DNA from: Acetobacteraceae bacterium
GTDB taxonomy: Bacteria; Pseudomonadota; Alphaproteobacteria; Acetobacterales; Acetobacteraceae
DNA length: 37,356 bases
Reading direction: 5' to 3'
Assembly (NCBI GenBank): GCA_947474705.1
Contig: CANJJS010000050.1
Location: 1 to 37,356 of the forward strand
The translations under genes were made by a program, and so were the position numbers. Below, in pieces: positions 24,466 through 31,518 of the stretch. Position 1 is the stretch's first letter; each line of letters opens with the position of its first letter. The notes under the pieces were generated by a model. The model had not been told where the DNA came from. It made no database searches and saw only the letters and a program-made list of their open reading frames with translations.

Positions 24466-25320
24466 TCAGGCGCCCATCGCCGATCCGGCGGAATCGCCTG
24501 CCGAGCCCGCGCGTATCTGAACAACCGGGTTCAAGGTCGACGGCGGCATGATCCGCAATGCCGCCGAGATTTCGTTTCGCAACGCCGCTTCCTCTTCCGG
24601 GCCTCTCCAGGGATCGCGATAATCGGTATCCACGAGAAACCGCTCCATCAGAATCCGATTTTGCTCGGCCCGTTCGAAATCGAAATACGTCGCCGAGTCG
24701 ACCGCGGCGACTGCCCCCTCGATCGGATAAAATACAATCGGATTTCCCGCGTCCTCGGGTCGAAACACGCCGCCAAATCCATGACGCATCAGACGTAACG
24801 TATGCTCCACGTGCTCATGCCCGAAACCCTTGAACCTGGAATCGAAATAGCCCGCCCGGCTCAGCGCCCAACGCGCATACACCGCGCACTGGGCTGTCAC
24901 CGCCGGCGCGAGTACGGGATCGGCGGCGGTACCGGTTCCCGAAAGAAAGCGATCCCGCATCCAAGTCCCGGCATATCCGGCATGCCCCCAACGCAGCGCC
25001 GCGGCGATCCATTCGTCTTCCCACGCGGAAGCAACCGGCCGCGCATCGTCCTCCAATAAAATAATGACATCGCAGTTCAGGACGCGCGAGAGCATAAATA
25101 ACGCGCGATTTTTGTTCCAGGCCACACCGCGATTAATGCCCGATACGCGACAAATTCCGAGTTCTCGGCACATCTGCTGGGTTCCATCGGTGGAACCGTC
25201 GTCCGCGACAATGAATTCCATCGGCGCGCGGCGGGTGTGCGCGCGCACATGCGCGATCGTTCCGGCCAATATTTCCCGACGGTTGAAGGTGACAAGACCG
25301 ATGCCAACGCGCAAGGCCAT
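24466..25320 (-). CDS. Glycosyltransferase family 2
   Basis: A 284-residue GT-A fold transferase that moves a sugar from a nucleotide sugar, probably on the cytoplasmic side. It has the N-terminal VGIGLVTFNRREILAGTI, the UDP-binding ADDGSTDGT (39-47), an EDDARP metal motif (90-95) and an acceptor-side GFGHEHVEHTLRL that may supply the catalytic base. The ATG comes 3 nt after the DevA-like stop, with a G-rich ribosome site inside that gene, so it is the fifth gene of the TetR-DevBCA operon. The product is probably a glycolipid or oligosaccharide passed to the exporter (inference). Confidence 0.87.
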   Translation of the reverse strand: MALRVGIGLVTFNRREILAGTIAHVRAHTRRAPMEFIVADDGSTDGTQQMCRELGICRVSGINRGVAWNKNRALFMLSRVLNCDVIILLEDDARPVASAWEDEWIAAALRWGHAGYAGTWMRDRFLSGTGTAADPVLAPAVTAQCAVYARWALSRAGYFDSRFKGFGHEHVEHTLRLMRHGFGGVFRPEDAGNPIVFYPIEGAVAAVDSATYFDFERAEQNRILMERFLVDTDYRDPWRGPEEEAALRNEISAALRIMPPSTLNPVVQIRAGSAGDSAGSAMGA

Positions 25321-25323
25321 CGT

Positions 25324-26040
25324 TCAACCCCCCGGCCGCGGTCCGGACGCGGTCCGGCCGTCCGCCTGAACGATCCGCCCGTCCTCCATCGCGACGATGC
25401 GGTCGGCGACGTCCAGAATACGAGGGTCGTGCGTGACCAGCAGGATCGGCACGCCGCGTTGTTTCGCCAGATCGCGCAGCAGGCGCACGACATCCCCGCC
25501 GGACTGGCGGTCCAGGGCGGCGGTTGGCTCGTCGGCCAGGATCAGGCCGGGATCGGCGGACAGGGCGCGCGCCACCGCGACCCGTTGGCGTTGACCGCCG
25601 GACAGGCGGTCGGGCCTGTCCTCGCCCCGATCGCCCAGCCCCACGGAGGTCAACATGGCGCCCGCGCGGGCGAGGCGCCCGGCTTCCGTCAGGCCCGGCA
25701 GGAGTTCCAGCGCCATGGCGACGTTTTGCCGCGCGGTGAGAAACCCCAGAAGATTGTGACTTTGAAAGATGAACCCGATGCGCCGTCGCAGCGCCACGCG
25801 TTGGGCTTCCTTCGCGCCCAGTAGTTCCTGGCCCAACACGGCGCAACTGCCTTGTTGCACCGCCCGCAGCGCCCCGATCAAAGTGAGAAGCGTGGTCTTG
25901 CCGCTGCCGGACGGCCCGGTCAGCAGCACGATTTCTCCGGGCGCCAGGGTCAGGTCGATGTCGCGCAGCACCGGCCGCGCCATGTCGCCGGTGCCATAGG
26001 AATAATTCAGGCCGCGCACGGCGACGGGCATGGTGTCCAT
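25324..26040 (-). CDS. devA: ABC exporter ATP-binding subunit, DevA-like
   Basis: A 238-residue ATPase of the DevA/MacB/LolD group. Walker A GPSGSGKTT is at 42-50, the Q-loop IFQSHNLLGFLT (91-102) is of the DevA type, the signature LSGGQ is at 146-150, Walker B ILADEP at 167-172 and the switch H204. The ATG overlaps the DevC stop by one base (TGATG). It powers the DevBCA exporter with the two genes before it. In-frame codons upstream of this ATG lie inside devC and are not used. Confidence 0.92.
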   Translation of the reverse strand: MDTMPVAVRGLNYSYGTGDMARPVLRDIDLTLAPGEIVLLTGPSGSGKTTLLTLIGALRAVQQGSCAVLGQELLGAKEAQRVALRRRIGFIFQSHNLLGFLTARQNVAMALELLPGLTEAGRLARAGAMLTSVGLGDRGEDRPDRLSGGQRQRVAVARALSADPGLILADEPTAALDRQSGGDVVRLLRDLAKQRGVPILLVTHDPRILDVADRIVAMEDGRIVQADGRTASGPRPGG

Positions 26041-27215
26041 CAGAACATGTCCGCCGGGTTGGCGTCGCGCAGTTTTCGCATCGCCAGGAACCCGGCCGCG
26101 GCACACATCGAGAAGATTAGGGCGAAGACTCCCACGGCGCGGATCGCGTCCATGGCCAGAGGCAGAAAGGTCGCCTTGCCGACGACAGCATAGAGCACCC
26201 AGGACAATCCCAGTCCTGGAATGAAGCCCAGAACCGCGAGCAGCAGCGCGGCGCTTAAAACCGCGCGTCCCAGAAACCCGTTGGAATAACCCATGGCTTT
26301 CAGCGTGGCGTATTCGCGCAAATGGCTGGCGATGTCGCTGAACAGAATTTGATAAACAATGACCATGCCGACGATGAGTCCCATCAGGCTGCCGAACGCG
26401 AAAATAAAGCCGATGGGCGTGCCATTTTCCCAGTAGGCGCGTTCGTGCGCGACCAGTTGTGGCTGGCTCATGACCATGACATCGCCCGGCATGACCTGGC
26501 GCAGGCGCGCGATGGCGGCGTCGCGGTTCGCGCCGGGGACCAGCTTGATCGCCACCAGATCGACCGTGGTGGCGACCCGGTTCGTCGTCAGGCGGCGGAA
26601 ATTCACCTCCGACATCACCGCGTTCCCGTCCGCGCCGAAGGAGGCACCGACTTCCACCAGCCCGACGATTTCGACCCGGTGATTGCCGAGCTGGCCCTGG
26701 AACGGTCCGCGTTCCGCGAGGAGACGCGCGACATTGCCGAATTCGGGGCGGGAGCGGCGGTCGAAGGCAATCGTGTCGGGCCGTTTCAGGGCCTCCAGCA
26801 GCGGCGCCAGGCCCGGAAACCCCATGACCCCGGCTTCCATGTCGAAGCCGATCAGTTGCATGGCGCGGCGGGAGCCGTTCTCCGGGTTCCGCCAGGTGGT
26901 TTGCGCCATGTAGATGGGGACGGCGGCCCAGACCTCGGGCAGCGCCAGAGCCTGGCTGGCGCGGGCGCGAGGAAAGGTTTCGGGCCGGAAGCTGGCGGTG
27001 GTCAGCGGCTGCATGAGGAAAATATCGGCGCGCATGGAGGCCAGCAGCGCGCTGGCGCTGTCGAACAGGGCCGCGCGGAAGCCGAGTTGCATGAACACCA
27101 GCACGCAGGCGAACATCACCCCCGCGATGGCGGAGGCCAGCCGCGCTTTTTCGGCGCGCAACTGCCGCCAGGCGAGGCGCAGCGGCAAAAACAGCGCGTT
27201 CAATCCGGGCTTCAC
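26040..27215 (-). CDS. devC: ABC exporter permease, DevC-like
   Basis: A 391-residue FtsX/MacB-type inner-membrane permease. One helix lies near the N terminus (ASAIAGVMFACVLVFMQLGF), then a large periplasmic domain (about residues 50-265), then three helices at the C terminus (GFIFAFGSLMGLIVGMVIVYQIL, LSAALLLAVLGFIPGLGLSWVL, VGVFALIFSMCAAAGFLAM). ALFDSASALLASMRADIFLM and HLREYATLKAMGYSN match the DevC family. The start is a GTG overlapping the DevB stop by 4 nt. In cyanobacteria DevBCA exports heterocyst glycolipids; the cargo here is unknown. Confidence 0.9.
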   Translation of the reverse strand: MKPGLNALFLPLRLAWRQLRAEKARLASAIAGVMFACVLVFMQLGFRAALFDSASALLASMRADIFLMQPLTTASFRPETFPRARASQALALPEVWAAVPIYMAQTTWRNPENGSRRAMQLIGFDMEAGVMGFPGLAPLLEALKRPDTIAFDRRSRPEFGNVARLLAERGPFQGQLGNHRVEIVGLVEVGASFGADGNAVMSEVNFRRLTTNRVATTVDLVAIKLVPGANRDAAIARLRQVMPGDVMVMSQPQLVAHERAYWENGTPIGFIFAFGSLMGLIVGMVIVYQILFSDIASHLREYATLKAMGYSNGFLGRAVLSAALLLAVLGFIPGLGLSWVLYAVVGKATFLPLAMDAIRAVGVFALIFSMCAAAGFLAMRKLRDANPADMF

Positions 27216-28246
27216 GGCCGTATCGCCACCTGGACCTGCATGTTGACCCGCCGCGACAGGGCCGCCCTGCCCTCCTCCGATAGGGTCAGCCGCACTTCGA
27301 CGGAGCGCGCGTCGGTCGCCGCCACGGGGTCCGTGGTCGCCTGCACGTTGCGCCGCACCAGCCAGCCGATGTCGCGGACTTCGGCGGCGTAGCGGCGCGG
27401 GTCGCCGGGGACCGTGACCTCGGCCGGCGCACCGGCGCGCAGCCGCGGCAAATCGGTTTCGTAGACATCCGCGACGACATCCAGGCGGTCGAGGTCCGCC
27501 ATCTCCAACACCCCGTCGGACCCCGCCTGATCGCCCGGACGGGCGTATATTTTCAGGATCGTGCCGGCGATCGGCGCGAAAATCCGCGACAGATCGCCAT
27601 CCGCGCGGGCCTTGGCGAGCGCGGCCTCGGCGCCCGCGAGTTCGGCCTCGGCGACGGCCAGATCCTCGGCGCGGGGAACCAGGAGTTTGGCCAGCGCCGC
27701 CTCGGCTTCCGCGCGTTCGGCCTTGGCGCGGATCGCGGCGAAGCGGTTGCGCTCGATGGTGGCGATGGCGGTGGCGCCGGAAGGCCCCAGAAGGTCGGAG
27801 CGGGCGGCGTCGCGGGCGAGGCTGGTTTCGGCGGCGGCGAGCGCATCGACACGGTCGCGTGCCGCCTGGATGTCCTCGGCCCGTCCGGCGGCGCGAATGC
27901 GGGCCAGCGACGCGCGGGACTGGCGGACCAGCGCCGCCGCCTGCGCGGTGGCCGCGTCTTTTTGCGCGGCGTCGGAGAACTCCGCGAGCAACTGCCCCAT
28001 GGCGACCCGGTCGCCCTCCTGGACCAGCATCCTCGCCAGGCGGGAAACGTTCATGCCGCCGGCCTGGTTCAATTTGCGGACGCGAGACGCCGGTTCGACC
28101 CGGCCAAGCGCGCCAATGCCGATGGGTTGCGGGCTGACCGAGGGCTCCGGCGGTTTGTCGGCGAGGCCGCGGCTGAGGGGCGGGACGGCGGCGAGCCCGG
28201 CCAGGATCAGCGCGGCGGCGCCCAGCGCGAGATACCGCCGGTTCAT
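27212..28246 (-). CDS. devB: Periplasmic adaptor (HlyD/MFP) subunit, DevB-like
   Basis: A 344-residue membrane-fusion protein. A single N-terminal helix (residues ~5-22) anchors it in the inner membrane. The split biotinyl-lipoyl domain is IGIGALGRVEPASRVRKLN with LARMLVQEGDRVAMGQLLAEF before, and RIFAPIAGTILKIYARPGDQAG after, a long Ala/Arg/Glu-rich coiled coil (~residues 90-215). The ADLDRLDVVADVYETDLPRL beta-barrel follows. The family normally works with an outer-membrane TolC-like channel, not encoded here. The ATG overlaps the TetR stop by 4 nt (ATGA), so repressor and exporter are translated together. Confidence 0.9.
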   Translation of the reverse strand: MNRRYLALGAAALILAGLAAVPPLSRGLADKPPEPSVSPQPIGIGALGRVEPASRVRKLNQAGGMNVSRLARMLVQEGDRVAMGQLLAEFSDAAQKDAATAQAAALVRQSRASLARIRAAGRAEDIQAARDRVDALAAAETSLARDAARSDLLGPSGATAIATIERNRFAAIRAKAERAEAEAALAKLLVPRAEDLAVAEAELAGAEAALAKARADGDLSRIFAPIAGTILKIYARPGDQAGSDGVLEMADLDRLDVVADVYETDLPRLRAGAPAEVTVPGDPRRYAAEVRDIGWLVRRNVQATTDPVAATDARSVEVRLTLSEEGRAALSRRVNMQVQVAIRP

Positions 28247-28824
28247 GGCTTCGGGGCCAGCAGAGTGGACAGCGCGGCGCGTATGTCCCGCATCTCGCCG
28301 TCCGTCGGCGTGTACAATCCAAAAATCCGCGCCATGAACAACCCATCGCCGGCGGCGAGGATCGCCCCGCCATGGCCAGGCGGCAGCCCATCGGCGGCCA
28401 CCGCCGCTCGGATTTTCGCGATGGCCGCGCGCATCGGATCGAGCAGCAGCGGATCGTGGTGGAACGCCGCGAGAAACACCGCCGCCGCGCGGTCGCACCG
28501 TTCGTTCATCGCCTCCGGCGTCAGCCCAAACGCCCAGTTCAGCACCGCCTGGGCCACACGCCCCGGCCCCTCCGGCTGGGCGGCGACCGAGGCCTCGAAA
28601 TCCCGCGCCACGAAATCCGCGAGGCGGCCAAGGAGACTGCCAAGCAAGGCCTCCTTGTTGGCGAAGTGATAAAGCAGCCCGCCTTTGGACACGCCCGCCT
28701 GTTTGGCGGCGGCCTCCAGAGTCAGGCCACTGACACCCCGTGTCCGCACGAGGGTTTCAGCGGCGTCGAGGATCCGGGTGCGGGCGTCGGCCAATGGGTG
28801 TTGGTTTGGGGTCGGGGGTTGCAT
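28243..28824 (-). CDS. TetR/AcrR-family repressor of the DevBCA-GT2 operon
   Basis: A 193-residue regulator. The N-terminal helix-turn-helix runs over about residues 17-63 (TRILDAAETLVRTRGVSGLTLEAAAKQAGVSKGGLLYHFANKEALL), typical of TetR. The C-terminal ligand domain resembles the TetR_C group with HHDPLLLDPMRAAIAKI. It is the first gene of the exporter operon. Two palindromes of 14 bp just upstream overlap the likely promoter, so it almost certainly represses itself and the operon. The ATG has no ribosome site, and the predicted transcript start lies within a few bases of it, so the mRNA may be leaderless. The inducer is unknown. Confidence 0.92.
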   Translation of the reverse strand: MQPPTPNQHPLADARTRILDAAETLVRTRGVSGLTLEAAAKQAGVSKGGLLYHFANKEALLGSLLGRLADFVARDFEASVAAQPEGPGRVAQAVLNWAFGLTPEAMNERCDRAAAVFLAAFHHDPLLLDPMRAAIAKIRAAVAADGLPPGHGGAILAAGDGLFMARIFGLYTPTDGEMRDIRAALSTLLAPKP

Positions 28825-28830
28825 GCGAGG

Positions 28831-28859
28831 TTAGTATACCGTCTGGACGGTTTGGTCAA
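28831..28859 (-). promoter_or_regulatory. Candidate promoter of the TetR-DevBCA-GT2 operon
   Basis: On the minus strand TTGACC (28859-28854) is followed after 17 nt by TACTAA (28836-28831); an alternative -10, TATACT, is two bases closer (15-nt spacer). Either would place the transcript start at about 28823-28828, next to the tetR ATG at 28824, leaving little or no leader. One operator palindrome fills the spacer. Confidence 0.55.
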
Positions 28860-28872
28860 CCGTCCAGACGGT
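28838..28872. promoter_or_regulatory. Double palindromic TetR-type operator
   Basis: Two 14-bp near-palindromes, ACCGTCTGGACGGT (28838-28851) and ACCGTCCAGACGGT (28859-28872), are exact reverse complements of each other and together form a 15-bp perfect inverted repeat with a 5-bp spacer. Their centres are 21 bp apart, two helical turns, so two TetR dimers would bind the same face of the DNA. The first site lies between the -35 and -10 boxes of the candidate promoter. Confidence 0.85.
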
Positions 28873-28907
28873 TTAGTTGGTGACGGCCCGTTGCCGGCGC
28901 GCCGCTG

Positions 28908-29018
28908 TCATCGCCGCGCGCGGGTCGCGTTGGAGACGGCACGCGGAGACACCTGCTCGCCAGGTTTCCGATAAGGGTCATATACGGGCATAACGAACCA
29001 TTCAGGTGTCGCGGCCAT
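28908..29018 (-). CDS. Possible small protein (36 residues)
   Basis: An ATG preceded by AAGGAG (8 nt spacing) opens a 36-codon frame beginning MAATPEWFVMPVYDPYR and ending in a basic ATRARR tail. The first half is rich in aromatic residues and prolines. An in-frame ATG five codons upstream overlaps the ribosome site. The third codon positions are less GC-biased than in neighbouring genes, which argues against an established gene. It ends 36 nt before the operator of the TetR operon on the same strand. No family is recognised; it could be a real small protein or chance. Confidence 0.35.
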   Translation of the reverse strand: MAATPEWFVMPVYDPYRKPGEQVSPRAVSNATRARR

Positions 29019-29077
29019 CTCACGCTCCTTCATCGCCGCGCCGGACGACGAACAGGCGATGTGGCGCTTCGGTCAGC

Positions 29078-29118
29078 GCGTACGCCTCGCGCGGCTGTTC
29101 GACCGCGCGAGGGTACGC
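29078..29118. other. Long imperfect hairpin
   Basis: GCGTACGCCTCGCGCGG pairs with CCGCGCGAGGGTACGC around the loop CTGTTCGA, giving about 16 base pairs with one bulge. There is no T-run on either side. On the minus strand it lies about 117 nt after the stop of the low-GC gene, so it may end or protect that transcript. Confidence 0.5.
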
Positions 29119-29234
29119 CCATGAGCCGGTTCCTGGGCGGGTGTCTCCCTCACTCAGGGAAACATACGGGCGATTCGGTGCCGAACGCCGTGACGGCGCG
29201 CGACATGCCGCCCCACGCCGTTCGCCCCGGCCTG

Positions 29235-30071
29235 CTATCCCTTTATGAACTGGTATGTCAGCGTGTATTTAATTTCGTCCACCCCGAGGACGCCGTAATG
29301 GACATCCCACGACGGAAGCGTGATGACCTCGAAGACCTTCGAGAAGTCGCTCGCTTTGATGGTTTGCGCCCCCATATCGGTGCCGCCGACCTGTAGGGTC
29401 AGCGCCAGCGACGTATTGAACTTGAGGATGGCGCCGACGTTCCAGGTCGATACGGCGGAGTCGTTGCCGGATTCGGCCATCTGAAACCCATCCCAGGCCG
29501 GAAAATGGTAGGTGACGGGGGTTTGATTGGGGTCCGGATCCTGTTGAAACGTGAACTTGACGGTATCGTAATTATCTTTCGAGTTGTTACAGGTCAGCCA
29601 AAGAAGCTGTATGAGATACGTCGCCTCGCCCGGCTGATAGATCGGATTGGATCCGGTATCGATATGGAAAAAATAAAAATCTTCCTCCTCGATGCCATCG
29701 TCGACCCCAAGATCGACGCCGACGAATGCCAGCCCCGGGTCTTCGTCTTCGCCTTTGAAAAAGGTCGCCACGGTTACCCCGGTTCCGTCGTCCACATCGA
29801 CCTCGCCGCCGACATAAAGACCCGAGATATCGGAGACCTCGTTCGTCCAGAAGCCAAGACAAACGTCGCCCTCGATCCCGGCATCGATCCCAACATCCAG
29901 GGCGCCGCCGCCATAAACCGCGCTCTGCGAATTGGCGATATCGAGATTCTCGATAAACCCAATGGAACCGCTGATGCCGATGCCGATCACGAACTGGGCC
30001 AGCAGCCCGAACGAAATGGCCTTCGGAATGAAATCCGCGGGATCGATGTCCAGTTGCGCGGGATCGCGCAA
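29235..30071 (-). CDS. Hypothetical protein of the low-GC cassette (possible frameshifted C-terminal part)
   Basis: A 278-residue protein that I do not recognise. After RDPAQLDIDPADFIPKAISFGLLAQFV it becomes Gly/Asp-rich and beta-like (SGSIGFIENLDIANSQSAVYGGGALDVG, SGLYVGGEVDVDDGTGVTVATFF), followed by an acidic stretch (KGEDEDPG, DDGIEEEDF) and a C-terminal beta domain from ~residue 150 (IQLLWLTCNNSKDNYDTVKFTFQ to IKYTLTYQFIKG). No signal peptide is evident. The TTG start has AAGG 5 nt upstream and lies just past the stop of the preceding 89-residue frame. Alternatively, the two are one gene broken by a frameshift near 30130. Base composition is clearly lower in GC than around it. Confidence 0.6.
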   Translation of the reverse strand: MRDPAQLDIDPADFIPKAISFGLLAQFVIGIGISGSIGFIENLDIANSQSAVYGGGALDVGIDAGIEGDVCLGFWTNEVSDISGLYVGGEVDVDDGTGVTVATFFKGEDEDPGLAFVGVDLGVDDGIEEEDFYFFHIDTGSNPIYQPGEATYLIQLLWLTCNNSKDNYDTVKFTFQQDPDPNQTPVTYHFPAWDGFQMAESGNDSAVSTWNVGAILKFNTSLALTLQVGGTDMGAQTIKASDFSKVFEVITLPSWDVHYGVLGVDEIKYTLTYQFIKG

Positions 30072-30079
30072 CCGCGCCT

Positions 30080-30349
30080 TCAGGCCGGCGAAATGCGGCC
30101 CTTGCAGCGCCGCGGCGCCCGGGCCTGTAACCCCGCCAGATCGAGCGTGTCGCGGCTCGCGATCAAATCCCGATAATCGTCCGACGCGCGATAACCCGCG
30201 ACCGCCTCCCGCGCCGCGGCGCTCAGGGCGGACGGCAGCTTTGCCGCCGGCCTGGACGCACCGCGATCGCGCGGCGGCGGAACGGGCAAACTCAGGCCTT
30301 GTTGCGTGGCGAGTTCCCGCAATTCATTTTGGATCGTGGAGAGAGTCAT
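30080..30349 (-). CDS. Hypothetical protein, possibly the N-terminal part of the next gene
   Basis: An 89-residue frame starting MTLSTIQNELRELATQQ and passing through KLPSALSAAAREAVAGYRASDDYRDLIASRDTLDLAGLQ, all good helical protein sequence. The last 15 residues (ARAPRRCKGRISPA) look out of frame. From about 30130 the minus-strand frame that continues into the 29235-30071 gene reads GPGAAALQGPHFAGLKARLRDPAQLD, which looks more like protein. A single missing base near there would join the two into one protein of about 380 residues. No family is recognised. Confidence 0.5.
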   Translation of the reverse strand: MTLSTIQNELRELATQQGLSLPVPPPRDRGASRPAAKLPSALSAAAREAVAGYRASDDYRDLIASRDTLDLAGLQARAPRRCKGRISPA

Positions 30350-30395
30350 GGTCGTTTTCTCACGGACAAATGGCCAGTTTTCGGGATGGCGGACG

Positions 30396-30773
30396 TCAGG
30401 ACGTGATTTGCCATTTTATCGTATAGCTCGAACCATTGTGATTCGTGGGCGTCGTCTGCCCCCCGCTTCCCGAATTGGAGGCGACCGAAAAGCTGAACAA
30501 AAAGTCGTTGTCGTTGAGGATTCCCGTAACAACCTTAAAGTCCCGATCGAACGCCGTCGCGCAAACTCCATATTCGAAATTCACCACGATGCCGTTCGTT
30601 GGCGATGTCGGCGTCTCCGGCAATTGCACGGGGTGACCCGACTGCCCGAATTTAAAACCGATGGGCGGGTAACGGGTTGGCGGAAGTCCATCCGCCTGGA
30701 TGAACATGAAAAAATCGTCCGGTGTGGGACCCGACGATTGATTGCAGAAAATTTCTGTAATGGTCAGTTGCAC
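30396..30773 (-). CDS. Hypothetical beta-rich protein of the low-GC cassette
   Basis: A 125-residue protein if started at GTG 30773, which has GGAGA 9 nt upstream; an ATG at 30821 in the same frame has no good ribosome site. It starts with alternating strands (QLTITEIFCNQSSG, DDFFMFIQADG) and ends SSYTIKWQITS. Its layout resembles the C-terminal domain of the 29235-30071 protein: a W/F-x-x-CN near the start of the domain, a PxxxHFP/PxxFKF strand, and a closing YTLTYQFI/YTIKWQIT strand, which suggests the two are related. No signal peptide, no known family. It lies 46 nt before the 89-residue frame, so the three are likely one transcript. Confidence 0.6.
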   Translation of the reverse strand: MQLTITEIFCNQSSGPTPDDFFMFIQADGLPPTRYPPIGFKFGQSGHPVQLPETPTSPTNGIVVNFEYGVCATAFDRDFKVVTGILNDNDFLFSFSVASNSGSGGQTTPTNHNGSSYTIKWQITS

Positions 30774-31074
30774 GGGTTTGTGTCTCCGTTTCTCGAATCG
30801 GAACAGATATCGCCCCGACATGGCGGCGCTCGCCAGGCCATGCGCGCGGTTCTCATATCTCAAGAGAACCGGTACCACCGATTCATGCGATCGGCAAGCC
30901 GGGAAAATCGCGCTTTCGGGAGTCTCGATGGTATTTTTTCTGAAACTCACGATAACGAACCGGCACCCGGCGGCGGTCCCAGCGGCCATACCGGCATACC
31001 GGACGTGCATATTTTCATGGGGACCCAGCGAACCCCATCGCCCGGGTTCCGGCCACCTGGTCCGGGCCGGCGGA
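30774..31074. other. Non-coding gap between rnhA and the low-GC cassette
   Basis: About 300 bp with no convincing gene. It holds an AT-rich patch on the minus strand around 30930-30965 (TTTCAGAAAAAATACC), which could carry the promoter of the cassette, and a small hairpin at 30848-30870 (GGTTCTC / GAGAACC, 9-nt loop). Neither is strong enough to call alone. Confidence 0.4.
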
Positions 31075-31518
31075 TTAACCCAGCCGCTCCCGCGCTGCCG
31101 TCGCCAGCCGGTCCGCCCGCTCGTTCATCTCGTTGCCGGCGTGGCCCCGGACCCATTTCCACTCGACCTCGTGCGGCTTCGCGGCATCCAGAATCCGCTG
31201 CCACAAATCCATGTTCTTCACGGGATCGCCGGTCGCCGAGCGCCAGTTCTTCCGCACCCAGCCCGTCATCCAACGAGTGATCCCGTTTTTGACGTATTCG
31301 CTGTCGGTGTGCAGCACGACCTTCGACGGCTTCTTCAACGCCTCCAGCGCCGAGGCCGCCGCGGTCATTTCCATCCGGTTGTTGGTGGTCGCGCGTTCCC
31401 CGCCCGTCAGTTCTTTCTCGACGCCCTTATAACGCAGGATCGCGCCCCATCCGCCGGGACCGGGATTGGGTTTGCACCCGCCATCGGTCCAGATTTCGAC
31501 GATGTCGTCAGAGGCCAT
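31075..31518 (-). CDS. rnhA: Ribonuclease HI
   Basis: A 147-residue endonuclease that degrades RNA in RNA-DNA hybrids. The catalytic acidic residues are D12 (WTDGG), E50 (NNRMEM), D72 (HTDSEY) and D136 (ERADRLA), with H126 in the [13 protein letters not shown] loop. The start overlaps the end of thrB by 11 nt, an arrangement found in many alphaproteobacteria. All expected residues are intact. Confidence 0.97.
   Translation of the reverse strand: MASDDIVEIWTDGGCKPNPGPGGWGAILRYKGVEKELTGGERATTNNRMEMTAAASALEALKKPSKVVLHTDSEYVKNGITRWMTGWVRKNWRSATGDPVKNMDLWQRILDAAKPHEVEWKWVRGHAGNEMNERADRLATAARERLG

Noticed and set aside
29006-29396. Plus-strand frames of 80 and 111 codons
   Set aside because: They are Arg/Pro-rich, overlap each other, the hairpin and the end of the minus-strand low-GC gene, and show no ribosome site or domain.
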